From Azorinus chamasolen (lineage: Eukaryota > Mollusca > Bivalvia > Cardiida > Solecurtidae): a stretch of 64,000 bases of DNA. Positions within the stretch are counted from its first letter, which is position 1. Every line of letters starts with the position of its first letter. Positions 29,823 to 39,975 of the stretch are shown piece after piece. Below the pieces are notes generated by a model. That model ran no database searches. It saw nothing but the letters and a program-made list of their open reading frames with translations, and had not been told where the DNA came from. The DNA lies in contig OY755246.1 in NCBI GenBank assembly GCA_963576725.1, positions 71,540,371 to 71,604,370 on the forward strand, written 5' to 3'. The translations under genes were made by a program, and so were the position numbers.

Positions 29823-30042
29823 TTATGGAGTAAGACCCAAGAGGTTCTTCTGTACAGGGAACAAATTCATTGTTTCATGCATAGCAGAACATCGAAGTAG
29901 AACCACCAACCTACCGCAAGCCAGCTGGAAGGCTTCCTCACATGAAAAATCCAAATGCCCAGACAGTGATGTGAACCAACAGCGGTGAGGGGCTAAGCCA
30001 TTGTCAGTCGAAGACCATAACCACTCAGCCACGGAGGCCCCA
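29823..30042 (-). mobile_element. tRNA-derived SINE of a bivalve-wide type
   Basis: Read on the minus strand, a tRNA-like head starts GGGGCCTCCGTGGCTGAGTG. It has an A-box TGGCTGAGTGG (30021-30031) and a worn B-box at about 29968-29978. The body GTGAGGAAGCCTTCCAGCTG, GCTTGCGGTAGGTTGGTGGT matches, from memory, the conserved core of SINEs found across bivalves. The usual '3-prime' tail is short or missing and no clear target duplication is seen. Such elements are transcribed by RNA polymerase III; this copy's weak B-box makes activity unlikely. Confidence 0.8.
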
Positions 30043-30044
30043 CA

Positions 30045-30245
30045 TGAATATTAATCAGATGAATATTTATTAATGCATTTGAACATTATTGGACTTTTTG
30101 GCCGTGGAAAACTGCAGAATCAGATCTATATAATTCCATAAGTAACAGTGCAGACCCTGATTGGACGGCTCCTGGACGGCTCCTAGTGCAGACCCTGATT
30201 GGACGCCTCCTATTTGCAATGGTGTCAAAAAGTGCCTCTATCATG
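30045..30245 (-). mobile_element. Family A element with duplicated hairpin arm
   Basis: GAATATTTATTAATGCATTT, TTTTTGGCCGTGGAAAACTG, CATAAGTAACAGTGCAGACC. The segment TAGTGCAGACCCTGATTGGA repeats after 44 bases, a small-scale case of the arm amplification seen elsewhere. Confidence 0.75.
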
Positions 30246-30297
30246 TAGTGTGGTTTGCCATTCCCCATCATGTAGAGTGGTTTGCCATTCCCCAAAG
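30238..30297. repeat. 28-bp tandem pair
   Basis: TATCATGTAGTGTGGTTTGC with CATTCCCC occurs twice with one change. Confidence 0.85.
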
Positions 30298-30299
30298 TA

Positions 30300-30780
30300 G
30301 GAAAGAATCAGATTAAACCACTATTGGTCAACCTTTACTTCAGAGTGCTAGCTATAATTTTGTTAGGACTCCTGCCACTTGGTGAGCAAGACAGGGGACA
30401 CAAAGGGGACATAAATCAATTATGTGGGCCATTACCAAGACAAGCCCCTACTGTTTCCCACTCATCAATTTTAATATAATATTTGGTGAGGAAGATAGAG
30501 CCTAGGCAAACATGTCCACCCCATGCTGGTTGGCTTGGACAAATCTGACAGGATCGGCTGAAATGGCATGGTCATGTGATTGAACTCAGCTGGCCAATGA
30601 CAAACATATTAGCACTGATGACTCCTGGACAAAATGTCAGATGCATCATAAACAATTAACAGGGAGTAAAGCTGCCCTGGCCTTATGAATTTATCACATG
30701 TGACAAAAAGCAGTTGTTTCTGATTATTGATTATGATTTGCTGAAACCCACTTCAAAGGAAAACAGATAAAGAGCAGAAA
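30300..30780. other. Unique stretch
   Basis: Nothing supported. A 65-codon frame (30282-30479) has no recognisable content. Confidence 0.35.
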
Positions 30781-30786
30781 ACAATT

Positions 30787-30992
30787 ATTGAGCACTTTAC
30801 CTCATGAATATTTATGCAAGAAATAATGACATGAATATAAATTAGATGAAATTTATAATGGCATATAAACACAGACTATTTGGCCATGGCAGAAACTAGA
30901 ATCAGATTTACATTAGTCCATAAGCAAACTGAACAGACCATGAGCAGATGACTTCTGTAGGAGCCATCTGATCTGGGTCTACTCTGCAAATC
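30787..30992 (-). mobile_element. Family A element, nearly complete
   Basis: CACTTTACCTCATGAATATT, AAGAAATAATGACATGAATA, TTGGCCATGGCAGAAACTAG, and the hairpin CATAAGCAAACTGAACAGAC ... TGATCTGGGTCTACTCTGC. The right end is replaced by the small array at 30995. Confidence 0.85.
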
Positions 30993-30994
30993 AT

Positions 30995-31080
30995 TTATTC
31001 AACTATTTCCCTAATGAACAATCTATTCAACTATTTCCCTAATGAACAATCTATTCAACTATTTCCCTAATGAACAATTT
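30995..31080. repeat. 28-bp tandem triplet
   Basis: TTATTCAACTATTTCCCTAA with TGAACAAT repeats three times at the point where the A copy would have continued. The next bases include ATGAATATTCAT (31101), an A end motif. Confidence 0.9.
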
Positions 31081-31284
31081 ATGCATGGATTGTTCACTTC
31101 ATGAATATTCATTCACTAATTTTTATAAGGTAAATTTTTCAAAGGAACTTTTGACTCAGACAAAAACTGTACATAGAATAAAGATTGTTAAAGTTCAATC
31201 CCATGACACACTGATGATATGGTGAACATCATGTCCTTACCTATAGAGTCCACTCCGTTTAAAAGGGTAAGCTTTGCTCAAATA

Positions 31285-31425
31285 CTTGGCATAACAGTGT
31301 AGACCACGACCAGAGGGCTCCTCTAGTAGTCTTGCATTTTATACACACATGGTTGACTAATGCAGAAAGCTACAGGGGAGCTTTCTGCATTGCTTTCAAT
31401 CTGCATTAAGTTAACACCTGCATTT
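31285..31425 (+). mobile_element. Fused family C and family E fragments
   Basis: GGCATAACAGTGTAGACCAC with GAGGGCTCCTCTAG is a C arm. From 31360 TAATGCAGAAAGCT, GGGGAGCTTTCTGCATTGCT and CTGCATTAAG are the E core. Confidence 0.6.
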
Positions 31426-31495
31426 TGAAAAAACCAAGCTTTATTAGTTATTGACTTGTTTTAATATTGGGGTTTAGTACAGTACAGTCTTACAG

Positions 31496-31648
31496 TATTT
31501 AGGTAACCTCTTATCTACAGCTCTGTATTTAGGTAACCTCTTATCTACAGCTCTGTATTTAGGTAACCTCTTATCTACAGCTCTGTATTTAGGTAACCTC
31601 TTATCTACAGCTCTGTATTTAGGTAACCTCTTATCTACAGCTCTGTAT
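31496..31648. repeat. Minisatellite, 30-bp unit, 5 identical copies
   Basis: TATTTAGGTAACCTCTTATC with TACAGCTCTG repeats five times without a single change, so expansion is recent. Confidence 0.97.
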
Positions 31649-31649
31649 A

Positions 31650-32079
31650 TCATGTCATCATGTCAACAATGTGTAGAGCAGATGACATAACTTCATCATG
31701 TCAACAAATGGTGTACGAGGCCACTTACCAGCAGCTGCTTTTCTACAACTGTTTACTGCACATTCAGCTGTGGAGAAGCTACAGCTGAAGTCACGTAATG
31801 TTGCAATAAATTGGTTTATGTGTCTTCCCATTGTTCTCCTGTGAATTGTGCTTGTCATATTTCAGTCCCACTTCAAAGGGAACACAGATGCAATCTTACT
31901 GCTATGTGCTCTTGTCACATGATTCATTTGTCAAACATAGCTAGAAGCTCACAAGGCCATCATCCGTTACCTTTTCCAGCGACTATTTTTTCCCTGATGT
32001 CTTCCCTTCAAATATGTAAAGAAAAGCACTAATTGCTAAGCCCAGAGAACAAACGGCAATAAACACAAAGCAAAGCAAC
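31650..32079. other. Unique stretch
   Basis: CATCATGTCAACAA occurs twice (31665, 31693). Overlapping frames on both strands (31658-31858 minus, 31811-32032 plus) are short and unrecognised. Confidence 0.35.
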
Positions 32080-32295
32080 TTAACCTTTTGAATGCAGAAT
32101 TTTTAAAGTGGAATGGTCCATCATTGTTTAATGATAAGAGTCCATTCAGAATGAAAGGGTATAATAATTATTGAGAGGATTTTGAATGACAAACCGTGCA
32201 GACTCTGATGAACGGGCTCCTGCAGGATTCCTCTAATCTGGATCTACACTATTTGCAAATCCCTGTATACTTGTTTCCAACATTTAAAGAGTTAA
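32080..32295 (+). mobile_element. Family C element, full length
   Basis: TTAACCTTTTGAATGCAGAA opens. CATCATTGTTTAATGATAAG, GAATGACAAACCGTGCAGAC, CTCCTGCAGGA at the apex, GGATCTACACTATTTGC, and AAAGAGTTAA closes. At 216 bp it is the best guide to the family's layout. Confidence 0.88.
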
Positions 32296-32439
32296 TCTTA
32301 CAAATGGCAGTATCCCCAATCTCAATGAGCTATTTTCATGGAAAAAACAACACTTATTGACCTGAAAAAATGATGTGTGTTAAATGATTTATCTCTTACA
32401 ATGTATACTTGCTTGTGGTTCTATCATTCTATCATTTAC

Positions 32440-32766
32440 AATACTACAGTCTGAGTGTCAAACAGCTTTATGTGTACTACAGTCTGAGTGTCAAACAGCT
32501 TTAGGTTTACTAGTCTGCGTGTCAAACAGCTTATGTGTACTACAGTCTGAGTGTCAAACAGCTTTAAGTTTTACTACAATCTGAGTGTCAAACAGCTTTA
32601 GGTTCACTACATTCTGAGTGTCAAACAGCTTTAGGTGTACTAGTCTGAGTGTCAAACAGCTTTAGGTGTATTACAGTCTGAGTGTCAAACAGCTTTAGGT
32701 TTATTACTGTCTGAGTGTCAAACAGCTTTAGGTTTATTACTGTCTGAGTGTCAAACAGCTTTAGGT
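32440..32766. repeat. Minisatellite, 33-34-bp unit, about 10 copies, from family B
   Basis: CTACAGTCTGAGTGTCAAAC with AGCTTTAGGTTTA. GAGTGTCAAACAG is the phrase preceding the B hairpin, so the unit probably came from a B copy. Confidence 0.95.
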
Positions 32767-32769
32767 TTG

Positions 32770-33260
32770 GTGCCAATCAGGTAGTGCTTAAAACTACATC
32801 GGGATAACTTTGGGTTTTTTCTGTATTCTAATATATATATATTCAAATATCATATTTTCTTTTTCTAGTACATATAATATAAACAAGTATTCTATGACAA
32901 CTTTTTTTCATGATGAAAACAAATCAAATATTTCTTATGAAGGTAATACCCAGCAGGACTGTACGTAAAAGCTAAAGAACAGTGGACAATAGTTAAAGGG
33001 CAATGAGACTTGTGTAACAGTGGTCTCAACTTGTATCTTTCCTCAAGAACCTAATGCTACGTCATGCAGACGGCAGATTGTGTTGGTTTTATATTTCAAT
33101 TAAAATGACTTTAAATTTATTAAATTTCTTCCGACAGTTGAAATAAATACAAAGCCCTACCTGATTAAAAGTTTCACAATCACTGTTGTATTTGCGTTTT
33201 TCAATTAAAAGTTGTGAATTTTGCCGTAAAGTTACCACAATATATCCCTCACCCAGTTGT
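32770..33260. other. Unique AT-rich stretch
   Basis: No feature recognised. Confidence 0.35.
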
Positions 33261-33280
33261 GAAACTGTCTTATCAACATT

Positions 33281-33655
33281 GCTTATATGTAAAAAGCATC
33301 TTAAACATTGCTTATGTAAAAAGCATCTTAAACATTGCTATGTAAAAAGCATCTTAAACATTGCTTATGTAAAAAAAAACATCTTAAACATTGCTTATGT
33401 AAAAAAAAAAAAAAAAAATCAAAAAAAAAAATCTTAAACATTGCTTATGTAAAAAAAAGAGAGAGAAAAAAAAAAAAGCCCCCATCTTAAACATTGCTTA
33501 TGTAAAAAAAAAAAAAAAACAAAAAACATCTTACACATTGCTTATGTAAAAAAAAAACAAAAAAACAACAACATCTAAAACATTGCTTATGTAAAAACCA
33601 TCTTAAACATTGCTTATGTAAAAAACATCTTAAACATTGCTTCTGTAAAAAAATT
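33281..33655. repeat. Minisatellite with variable A-tracts, about 13 copies
   Basis: The core CATCTTAAACATTGCTTATG is followed by T and an A-run that grows from 5 to more than 15 bases in the middle copies and falls again on the right. AAAAAC and GAGAGA interruptions occur. Confidence 0.93.
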
Positions 33656-33659
33656 GGAA

Positions 33660-34094
33660 TATTTACTAAGTGGCAAACAAGTAAGATCCCGATGCGAGAA
33701 TGAGTTACTTAGTGTGTAATCAGCATGCAAGCTTACAGCTATAAATATCAGTCAAGCTGTGACTGTCGGACAAAGCGTTAACAATAGAAGCATCTGCAGT
33801 AAGCTTTCCTTATAAACACTCCCATCAAATTACCGGTATCCTCAATTTCAATCTGGTCGCCTGATTAGTTTCTCTCCTAATTTCATCATTTGTTATATTC
33901 TTGCAATTCTGGTTTTTTGCTCACCTGAAAACTATAGTGTCAATTTTGTGATTACCTGTGCAAAGAGTATGGGTCCTGATCAAACACTGCTTGAAACTCT
34001 GGTTGAATTTGGCAAATGAAATTATTTTGTAAAACTTTTTGCAGACACTTAGTGTTGAAATAGTCCAATATGGAAGTTTCTGTCATCTAGGGTG
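33660..34094. other. Unique stretch
   Basis: Short remnants only: GCAAAGAGTATGGGTCCTGA (33960) resembles a B arm. Confidence 0.35.
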
Positions 34095-34104
34095 GTTTAA
34101 TACA

Positions 34105-34400
34105 TTAAATGCTGAAATTTAAAATGGAATGGGCCACAGATGTTTAGCCAGGGAATATTCACATTAGTAATAAATACATCATGAATACATATTAGCTGAA
34201 TTGGTATAATGGTATAAGAACACAAGATTATTTGGTGGTGACGGAAATATAGAATCAAGTCTGTATAATTTCACAAACAAACAAGAGTTATCTGATCTGG
34301 GTCTACTCTGTTTGAAAAAGTGTCAAAGGCATCCCTATAAGGTTGAGGTTTCATGATAAAATCCATTCAATATGAAAGCATTAGATAAGATTTTGCAATT
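34105..34400 (+). mobile_element. Family C element split by a family A element
   Basis: C starts TTAAATGCTGAAATTTAAAA with GGAATGGGCCACAGATGTTT. It is broken at about 34145 and continues at 34347 (TTTCATGATAAAATCCATTC, AATATGAAAGC). Between lies a minus-strand A copy (GGTATAATGGTATAAGAACA, TCTGATCTGGGTCTACTCTG). Intact C copies have an inner TTAA at this point (32113), a target for A. Confidence 0.7.
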
Positions 34401-34409
34401 TACTTGCAC

Positions 34410-34735
34410 AACCATTTTAACATCAAATGTAATAATGTATATATCACTACATTCAGAAAAGTTTCATTCCCAGAAGAGCTTTTGACATATATATAAGACA
34501 CAGAATTAAGATAATTAGTTTATGACTTCTTTGAGCATGACTTTTGAGCCAATATAGTGTTTTCGAACTGAAGGTATTGTTTATATTTATAACCTAACAA
34601 AGTATAAACCATCTATCTGACACTCCTACACTCTATCTTTGTTTACAAGTTGTATTGTAAAACCCGTTTTAGTAAAGAATCATTTAGATCATTTTTAGCA
34701 GATGACTGCTTACCTTTTTACATATGTAAGAAGTT
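34410..34735. other. Unique AT-rich stretch
   Basis: No feature recognised. Confidence 0.35.
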
Positions 34736-34738
34736 AAA

Positions 34739-35325
34739 TAACACAGCAATATATTCATTACCTGTAATAACACAGCAATATATTCATTACCTGTAATAAC
34801 ACAGCAATATATTCATTACCTGTAATAACACAGCAATATATTCATTCCCTGTAATAATACAGCGATATATTCATTACCTGTAATAACACAGCGATATATT
34901 CATTACCTGTAATATATTCATTACCTGTAATAACACAGCGATATATTCATTACCTGTAATAACACAGCAATATATTCATTACCTGTAATAACACAGCGAT
35001 ATATTCATTACCTGTAATAATACAGCGATATATTCATTACCTGTAATAACACAGCAATATATTCATTACCTGTAATAACACAGCGATATATTCATTACCT
35101 GTAATAACACAGCAATATATTCATTACCTGTAATAATACAGCGATATATTCATTACCTGTAATAACACAGCGATATATTCATTACCTGTAATATATTCAT
35201 TACCTGTAATAACACAGCGATATATTCATTACCTGTAATAACACAGCAATATATTCATTACCTGTAATAACACAGCGATATATTCATTACCTGTAATAAC
35301 ACAGCGATATATTCATTACCTGTAA
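34739..35325. repeat. Minisatellite, 29-bp unit, about 20 copies, at the edge of a family A element
   Basis: TAATAACACAGCAATATATT with CATTACCTG; the variant AGCGATAT is common. The last unit runs into TAATGGTATATGAACACAGG, the normal A interior, so the array grew from the region just inside the A end. A shortened unit (TGTAATATATTCATTACC) occurs at two places, 34909 and 35189. Confidence 0.95.
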
Positions 35326-35465
35326 TGGTATATGAACACAGGATTTTTGGTCATGGCAGAAACTGTACAAACTGATCTATGCAATTCCATAAGTAAAGCG
35401 CGCACACACTGGTCAGATAGCTCCTGCAAGAGTTGCCTGATCTTGTTCAACTACTTTTGTAAATG
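35325..35465 (-). mobile_element. Family A element between two arrays
   Basis: GGTATATGAACACAGGATTT, GTCATGGCAGAAACTGTACA, CATAAGTAAAGCGCGCACAC, GCTCCTGCAAGAGTTGCCTG. Arrays at 34739-35325 and 35500-35934 adjoin its two sides. Confidence 0.75.
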
Positions 35466-35499
35466 TGCTAATCCTTACGTCCACTGTGAACAAATTTGT

Positions 35500-35934
35500 T
35501 CAAATCTAAATCTGCTGCAACTACTTCCAAGAACTGATCAAGATCCGCTGCAACTTCTTCCAAAAACTGATCAAGATCCGCTGCAACTTCTTCCAAAAAC
35601 TGATCAAGATCTGCAGCAACTTCTTCCAAAAACTGATCAAGATCCGCTGCAACTTCTTCCAAAAACTGATCAAGATCTGCTGCAACTACTTCCAATAACT
35701 GATCAAGATCTGCTGCAACTTCTTCCAAAAACTGATCAAGATCTGCTGCAACTACTTCCAATAACTGATCAAGATCCGCTGCAACTTCTTCCAATAACTG
35801 ATCAAGATCTGCTACAACTACTTCCAATAACTGATCAAGATCCGCTACAACTACTTTCTGATCAAGATCCGCTGCAACTTCTTCCACTAACTGATCAAGA
35901 TCTGCTGCAACTACTTCCAATAACTGATCAAGCT
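35500..35934. repeat. Minisatellite, 33-bp unit, 13 copies
   Basis: GATCTGCTGCAACTACTTCC with AATAACTGATCAA. It resembles the right arm of the adjacent A copy (GATCTTGTTCAACTACTTTT). Eleven codons per unit keep frames open both ways (35332-35988 plus; 35468-35920 minus); these are array artefacts. Confidence 0.95.
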
Positions 35935-35944
35935 TTTGAGAAAC

Positions 35945-36030
35945 AATTGTCTGAGTATCAAGCAGTTTGGATTCTGACGAGACGCTGAAATCCCCAATGT
36001 TTCATCTGGATCCAAGCTGTTTGAAAATGC
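35945..36030 (+). mobile_element. Family B hairpin
   Basis: GTATCAAGCAGTTTGGATTC, TGACGAGACGCTGAAATCC, then TTTCATCTGGATCCAAGCTG with TTTGAAAA. The hairpin is clear; the head has been lost. Confidence 0.8.
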
Positions 36031-36034
36031 GAGT

Positions 36035-37190
36035 CCATTCATGCAACCTATCTCAAAGACTGGCGCATCAATACAGTATTAATTTGAATGACCTATATAG
36101 AGGGTTTTGGACCACTGACTGTATGTAAGTATGGACAATGAAAATTTTCAGAGAAATCATGTTGTTTTAGTGATGTTACAACTGAAGTCCTTGGGAAAAC
36201 TCCTTTGTCCAGTATTTGTATATTTTGGTCACATGGAAGATGAAACTTTCCAAAGGACACAATAGGGATAAAAATGCCTATACTCGGAGAAAACTACCGC
36301 ATGTGAATTACTGTCCATTATTATATAAAACCATCTCATATTAATCTGTCTACAGTTGAGTAAGTTACAAACATGTGATGCTTTGAATTGAACGAGAGAT
36401 CAAGATCAAAAACATCACACAAAATTCATCTTGGTTTTGTATCACCTGTCTATGCACATTAATACAGTCTCGCACAACATGTCAAGCTGACCAATCAGAT
36501 TCTGAGATTTTTCTTTTTCAAATAGCAATTATCAATGCATTTTCTGAGCATTTTACCTGTATCAAATCATCATACCAACCTCCCTCAGCTTAGCTGAGAA
36601 ATCTGTCTGCCGCCAGACAACCATTATACAGGTGACAACAGTCAAGATCTCCAGTAACCCAGATTAATCTTCACATAATCCCCATTATTACTGATTGATA
36701 CAATAATCACAGACAAAAGCACATTAGCTAATTGTTAATGGTCGTCTTTGATGTCGCAATTTTTTGATTGTGCTGTTGGATATGAAAATTGGCTTTAATT
36801 TGATGCCATATTTGGTCTGCTGAAAAAGCTCTTCATCATGCAAGGACAGATAACGTAATTTTCCATCTATCAAGGTGTTCCATTTGGAATTAAATTCTCT
36901 AAGAAATATTGGCTGAAAGGAAACCTTTCAGGCATTATTAACTGTTGATGCCTAGACTGGAATCAGGCACGGAAGACATGTGCCTTCATTGCATCCAATT
37001 GTTTGTTCATGTCACTGTTGGCTGCAAATGATTGTCAACTGAACTTTTTTTCTGCTACAAATTGTAAACATATTACTTCATAAACACTTTTGTAAGAAAT
37101 ACTGCTGACTTGTTTTATAATGGTATATAAAAACAGAATTTTTTGGCTTGGGCTGAAAATGTACATAAAACTAAAATGCTCAGACCTTTG
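36035..37190. other. Longest plain unique stretch of the middle
   Basis: 1.15 kb without array or hairpin element, no frame over 60 codons and no RNA gene seen. Probably intron or spacer. A faint A-like phrase (ATAATGGTATATAAAAACAG at 37118) occurs near its end. Confidence 0.4.
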
Positions 37191-37214
37191 ATATTTGGTA
37201 TAATATCATTATTT

Positions 37215-37432
37215 AATAGTCCTCTACCAAGATTGTTCAAATTAGGACCCCCAGACCAAAATGGCCCCATGCACCCTGAGGTTTCTCAGTTTTGTATGGT
37301 CCTTTAAAAATCTTGCTGCTTTGCCTTGTGGTTCTCTACCAAGGTTGTACAATTGATGACTTCTGGGTCAAAAATGGCCCGCACAAGGGGTTATCTCAGG
37401 TAAGCGCTTCAGGACCTCATGGCCTTCTTGTA
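37215..37432 (+). mobile_element. Bivalve interspersed repeat with two internal units
   Basis: CTCTACCAAGATTGTTCAAA, GGACCCCCAGACCAAAATGG, CCCC recurs about 110 bases later as CTCTACCAAGGTTGTACAAT ... GGGTCAAAAATGGCCC. The end GGACCTCATGGCCTTCTTGT is the terminal motif of a repeat familiar from bivalves. Class unknown to me. Confidence 0.6.
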
Positions 37433-37458
37433 TATATATAACAATATATGGATATTAT

Positions 37459-37664
37459 ATATAACCCTTTCCTTCATGTATATGCCTTTTCATGCATCTG
37501 CAAACAGAGTAGACCCAGATCAGACGACTCCTATAGTAGCCATCGGATCAGGGTCTGCTCTGTTTGCCAATGGAATTTGATAGATCTGTTTCTTTACTTT
37601 CTAAATGGCTACAATGTTCCACATTCCATATTTCATTATAACTATTGAACAGGGAAAGGGTTAA
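37459..37664 (+). mobile_element. Family A element, near full length
   Basis: ATAACCCTTTCCTTCATGTA opens and GGGAAAGGGTTAA closes. The hairpin arms are GCAAACAGAGTAGACCCAGA and GATCAGGGTCTGCTCTGTTT. It shares TTTCTTTACTTTCT and GGCTACAATGTTCCA with the copy at 13823. Confidence 0.88.
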
Positions 37665-37669
37665 TAAAG

Positions 37670-38015
37670 GGTGGAGTCTATCATTAATGTTTATATGGGT
37701 AAGCTAACATGTGTCTGAATAACATAAACTAGAAAGTTGAGCAGTTGTTGTAGAAGGCTGCAAAACCAAGGCTATGACAATGTGTTGACTTGTTTGTGAA
37801 AAACTATCTTGCAAAGAAAGAAAACACTCAGACCAAAAGATGTAGTAGATCTAGATTAATACCTCCAAAGCTGACAATGTCTGTGCAGAATAAGAGATAA
37901 GGACAGATTAGTCTGTCTGGTCAGAGGATTAGAAAACTTTGATGGCAGAACTAATAAATTCTACAACACATGTACTATAGAGCACATCAGTTGATCATGT
38001 ATATAAAATACACAC
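37670..38015. other. Unique stretch
   Basis: Nothing recognised. Confidence 0.35.
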
Positions 38016-38019
38016 TCTC

Positions 38020-38165
38020 ATATCAGTTAGATGAATTTTTATTATTGCATAATAACGAGAGAGTTTTTGGTCATGACAGAAACTGAAGTATCAGCTCATA
38101 GGAGCCATCTGATCAGGATCAACTCTGTTTTCAAAGGTGCTAAAGGGCATTTGTAAGAGTTAAAG
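38020..38165 (-). mobile_element. Family A element, left arm deleted
   Basis: TAGATGAATTTTTATTATTG, TTGGTCATGACAGAAACTGA, then directly the second arm side CATAGGAGCCATCTGATCAG. Ends near GAGTTAAAGAGTTA. Confidence 0.7.
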
Positions 38166-38224
38166 AGTTATCTTGTTGCATAATCAGTAATTTTCGTCTG
38201 CCTATTGTCTGCCACAATTTTCTT

Positions 38225-38596
38225 TTATATCTCTACAACATCCAGTCAGGGTGTCAAACAGTTTCTTTTATATCTCTACAACCTCTAGTCAGGGTGTCAA
38301 ACAGTTTCTTTTATATCTCTACACCATCCAGTCAGGGTGTCAAACAGTTTCTTTTATATATCTACACCATCCAGTCCGGGTGTCAAACAGTTTCTTTTAT
38401 ATCTCTACAACATCTAGTCAGGGTGTCAAACAGTTTCTTTTATATCTCTACACCATCCAGTCAGGGTGTCAACACTTTATTTTATATCTCTACACCATCC
38501 AGTCAGGGTGTCAAACAGTTTCTTTTATAACTATAACATCTAGTTAGGATGTCAAACGGTTTCTTTTATATCTCTACACCATCGAGTCAGGGTATT
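38225..38596. repeat. Minisatellite, 43-bp unit, 9 copies, from family B
   Basis: CAGTTTCTTTTATATCTCTA, CACCATCCAGTCAGGGTGTC, AAA. The same order (TTTTATA, CAGTCAGGGTGTCAAACAGT) precedes the hairpin in B copies. Confidence 0.95.
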
Positions 38597-38619
38597 AGTG
38601 GAAACTGCTTAGTCCAATC

Positions 38620-38744
38620 TATTACTATTTAACAGTCAAACAGAGCACTGAGCTTGAACAAAGGGCTCCTACTGGAGGCATCTGATCTGAGACTACCCTG
38701 CTTGCAAAGGAGTAAAAAACCATTGACATGAGGCAAAGGGTTAA
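38620..38744 (-). mobile_element. Family A/C hairpin with one TTAA end
   Basis: ACAGTCAAACAGAGCACTGA, GGGCTCCTACTGGAGGCATC, TGATCTGAGACTACCCTGC and the end GAGGCAAAGGGTTAA. Confidence 0.65.
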
Positions 38745-38749
38745 ACCTC

Positions 38750-39210
38750 CAACAGGCCCACTGACTGATTTCAATACATTTGTGCCATTGCTGGACCTGT
38801 TGATTGCATCAGTATAAATGTAGCTTGATCTGAATTTACATTCAAATATAAGCGGATAATGTAGAAGAGATCGTTAAGTATCAGGTGACACAAACATTAT
38901 GCGCCCTTATAGTATCATAAATACATGTACTCAGATAAACTTCAAACTTAGGCAAATAGTGTAGACCCAGATTGTGCATCAGCAGTTTGATGTATCTGCT
39001 ACCATGTCAATCCTATTTACTGATGCTAAATAGACTTATTTAGCCTTACAAACTAACTGAGAAGCAAGTATTTACAATTATTAGGGTAAAGCAATTCCTC
39101 ACTGGCTGCCAACTATGAACAACATTGTCAACTTAAAATTGTGTTCTATTACCACTGATGTAATGATTTCAAAATCAAACAAGTTTACTAAACAGTACCA
39201 GATTTATTAA
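38750..39210. other. Mostly unique; a worn C arm at about 38950
   Basis: GGCAAATAGTGTAGACCCAG at 38950 is a lone C arm. The rest is featureless. Confidence 0.4.
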
Positions 39211-39214
39211 GCGT

Positions 39215-39420
39215 ACACGCTACTTTACTCATTAGAAATACTTGATAATGTGGCATAGTTACACGTTTGCAGACAAGTTTAAGTGGCATAGCCCCAGATC
39301 AGACATGCACTCTAGTTGTCTGATCAAGGTCTGCTGTGATTGTATATACAAATGTAATTATATTGCAGAATACATTCTGTACCATTGCAATACCAATAAA
39401 TGTCTTTATTTTCTTATTTT
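39215..39420 (+). mobile_element. Family A element, worn
   Basis: GCTACTTTACTCATTAG, CGTTTGCAGACAAGTTTAAG, CCCCAGATCAGACATGCACT, TGTCTGATCAAGGTCTGCTG. It appears to end at the TTAA that begins the next C copy. Confidence 0.55.
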
Positions 39421-39631
39421 AACCCTTACAATATGGGAAACGAATCACTAATGTCCGTTGCAAAGAGTGTAGACTCAGATAATAAGACTCCTCTAGAAGC
39501 CCTATCATCCAGGTCTGCACTGTTTGTTATGTTATACTTTTCTTTAGAAAAATCCCTAAATATTTACCATAAGCTTGACTTGTCTGAATTTTCGACTAGT
39601 CCATGTGAAAATTCACCATTGAAAGGGTTAA
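39419..39631 (-). mobile_element. Family C element, full length
   Basis: TTAACCCTTACAATATGGGA opens. Hairpin AGAGTGTAGACTCAGATAAT ... ATCCAGGTCTGCACTGTTTG. CACCATTGAAAGGGTTAA closes (213 bp). Confidence 0.85.
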
Positions 39632-39639
39632 TACAAGAA

Positions 39640-39695
39640 TGAATTACCATTCAAAATAGTCGTGTGTTCATGAATATTCATGAAGTAACAGGTTA
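39640..39695 (+). mobile_element. Right end of a family A element
   Basis: GTTCATGAATATTCATGAAG followed by TAACAGGTTAA carries the A end palindrome ATGAATATTCAT (39670-39681). The body is missing. Confidence 0.6.
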
Positions 39696-39975
39696 ACTCA
39701 GTGTACAGGGTAAAAGCTGTGACAAGATTCTGATAGGTTTCAAGGAAAACTTGACTAATCAATATGGCCAAGGGATATATATCATCCATTAAACAACACC
39801 AAATATTCCTACTGATGACAATAATAACAACCAAGGGACTCCAAATGACCATATTGGAGAAAATAAATAATGGAACCGCCACACCTTTCTCTCACTCTCT
39901 TTTCGATTTCTAATGACTTGTCTTTTCAAGGCTTATTTTCCATCTTTATTTTAAGTATCAGGTAGGACGAAAGCT

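Noticed and set aside
35332..35988. 218-codon ORF with 11-residue repeats (LLPITDQD type)
   Set aside because: It begins in a family A element, runs through a 33-bp array and ends in a family B hairpin. The opposite strand is open for 150 codons as well.
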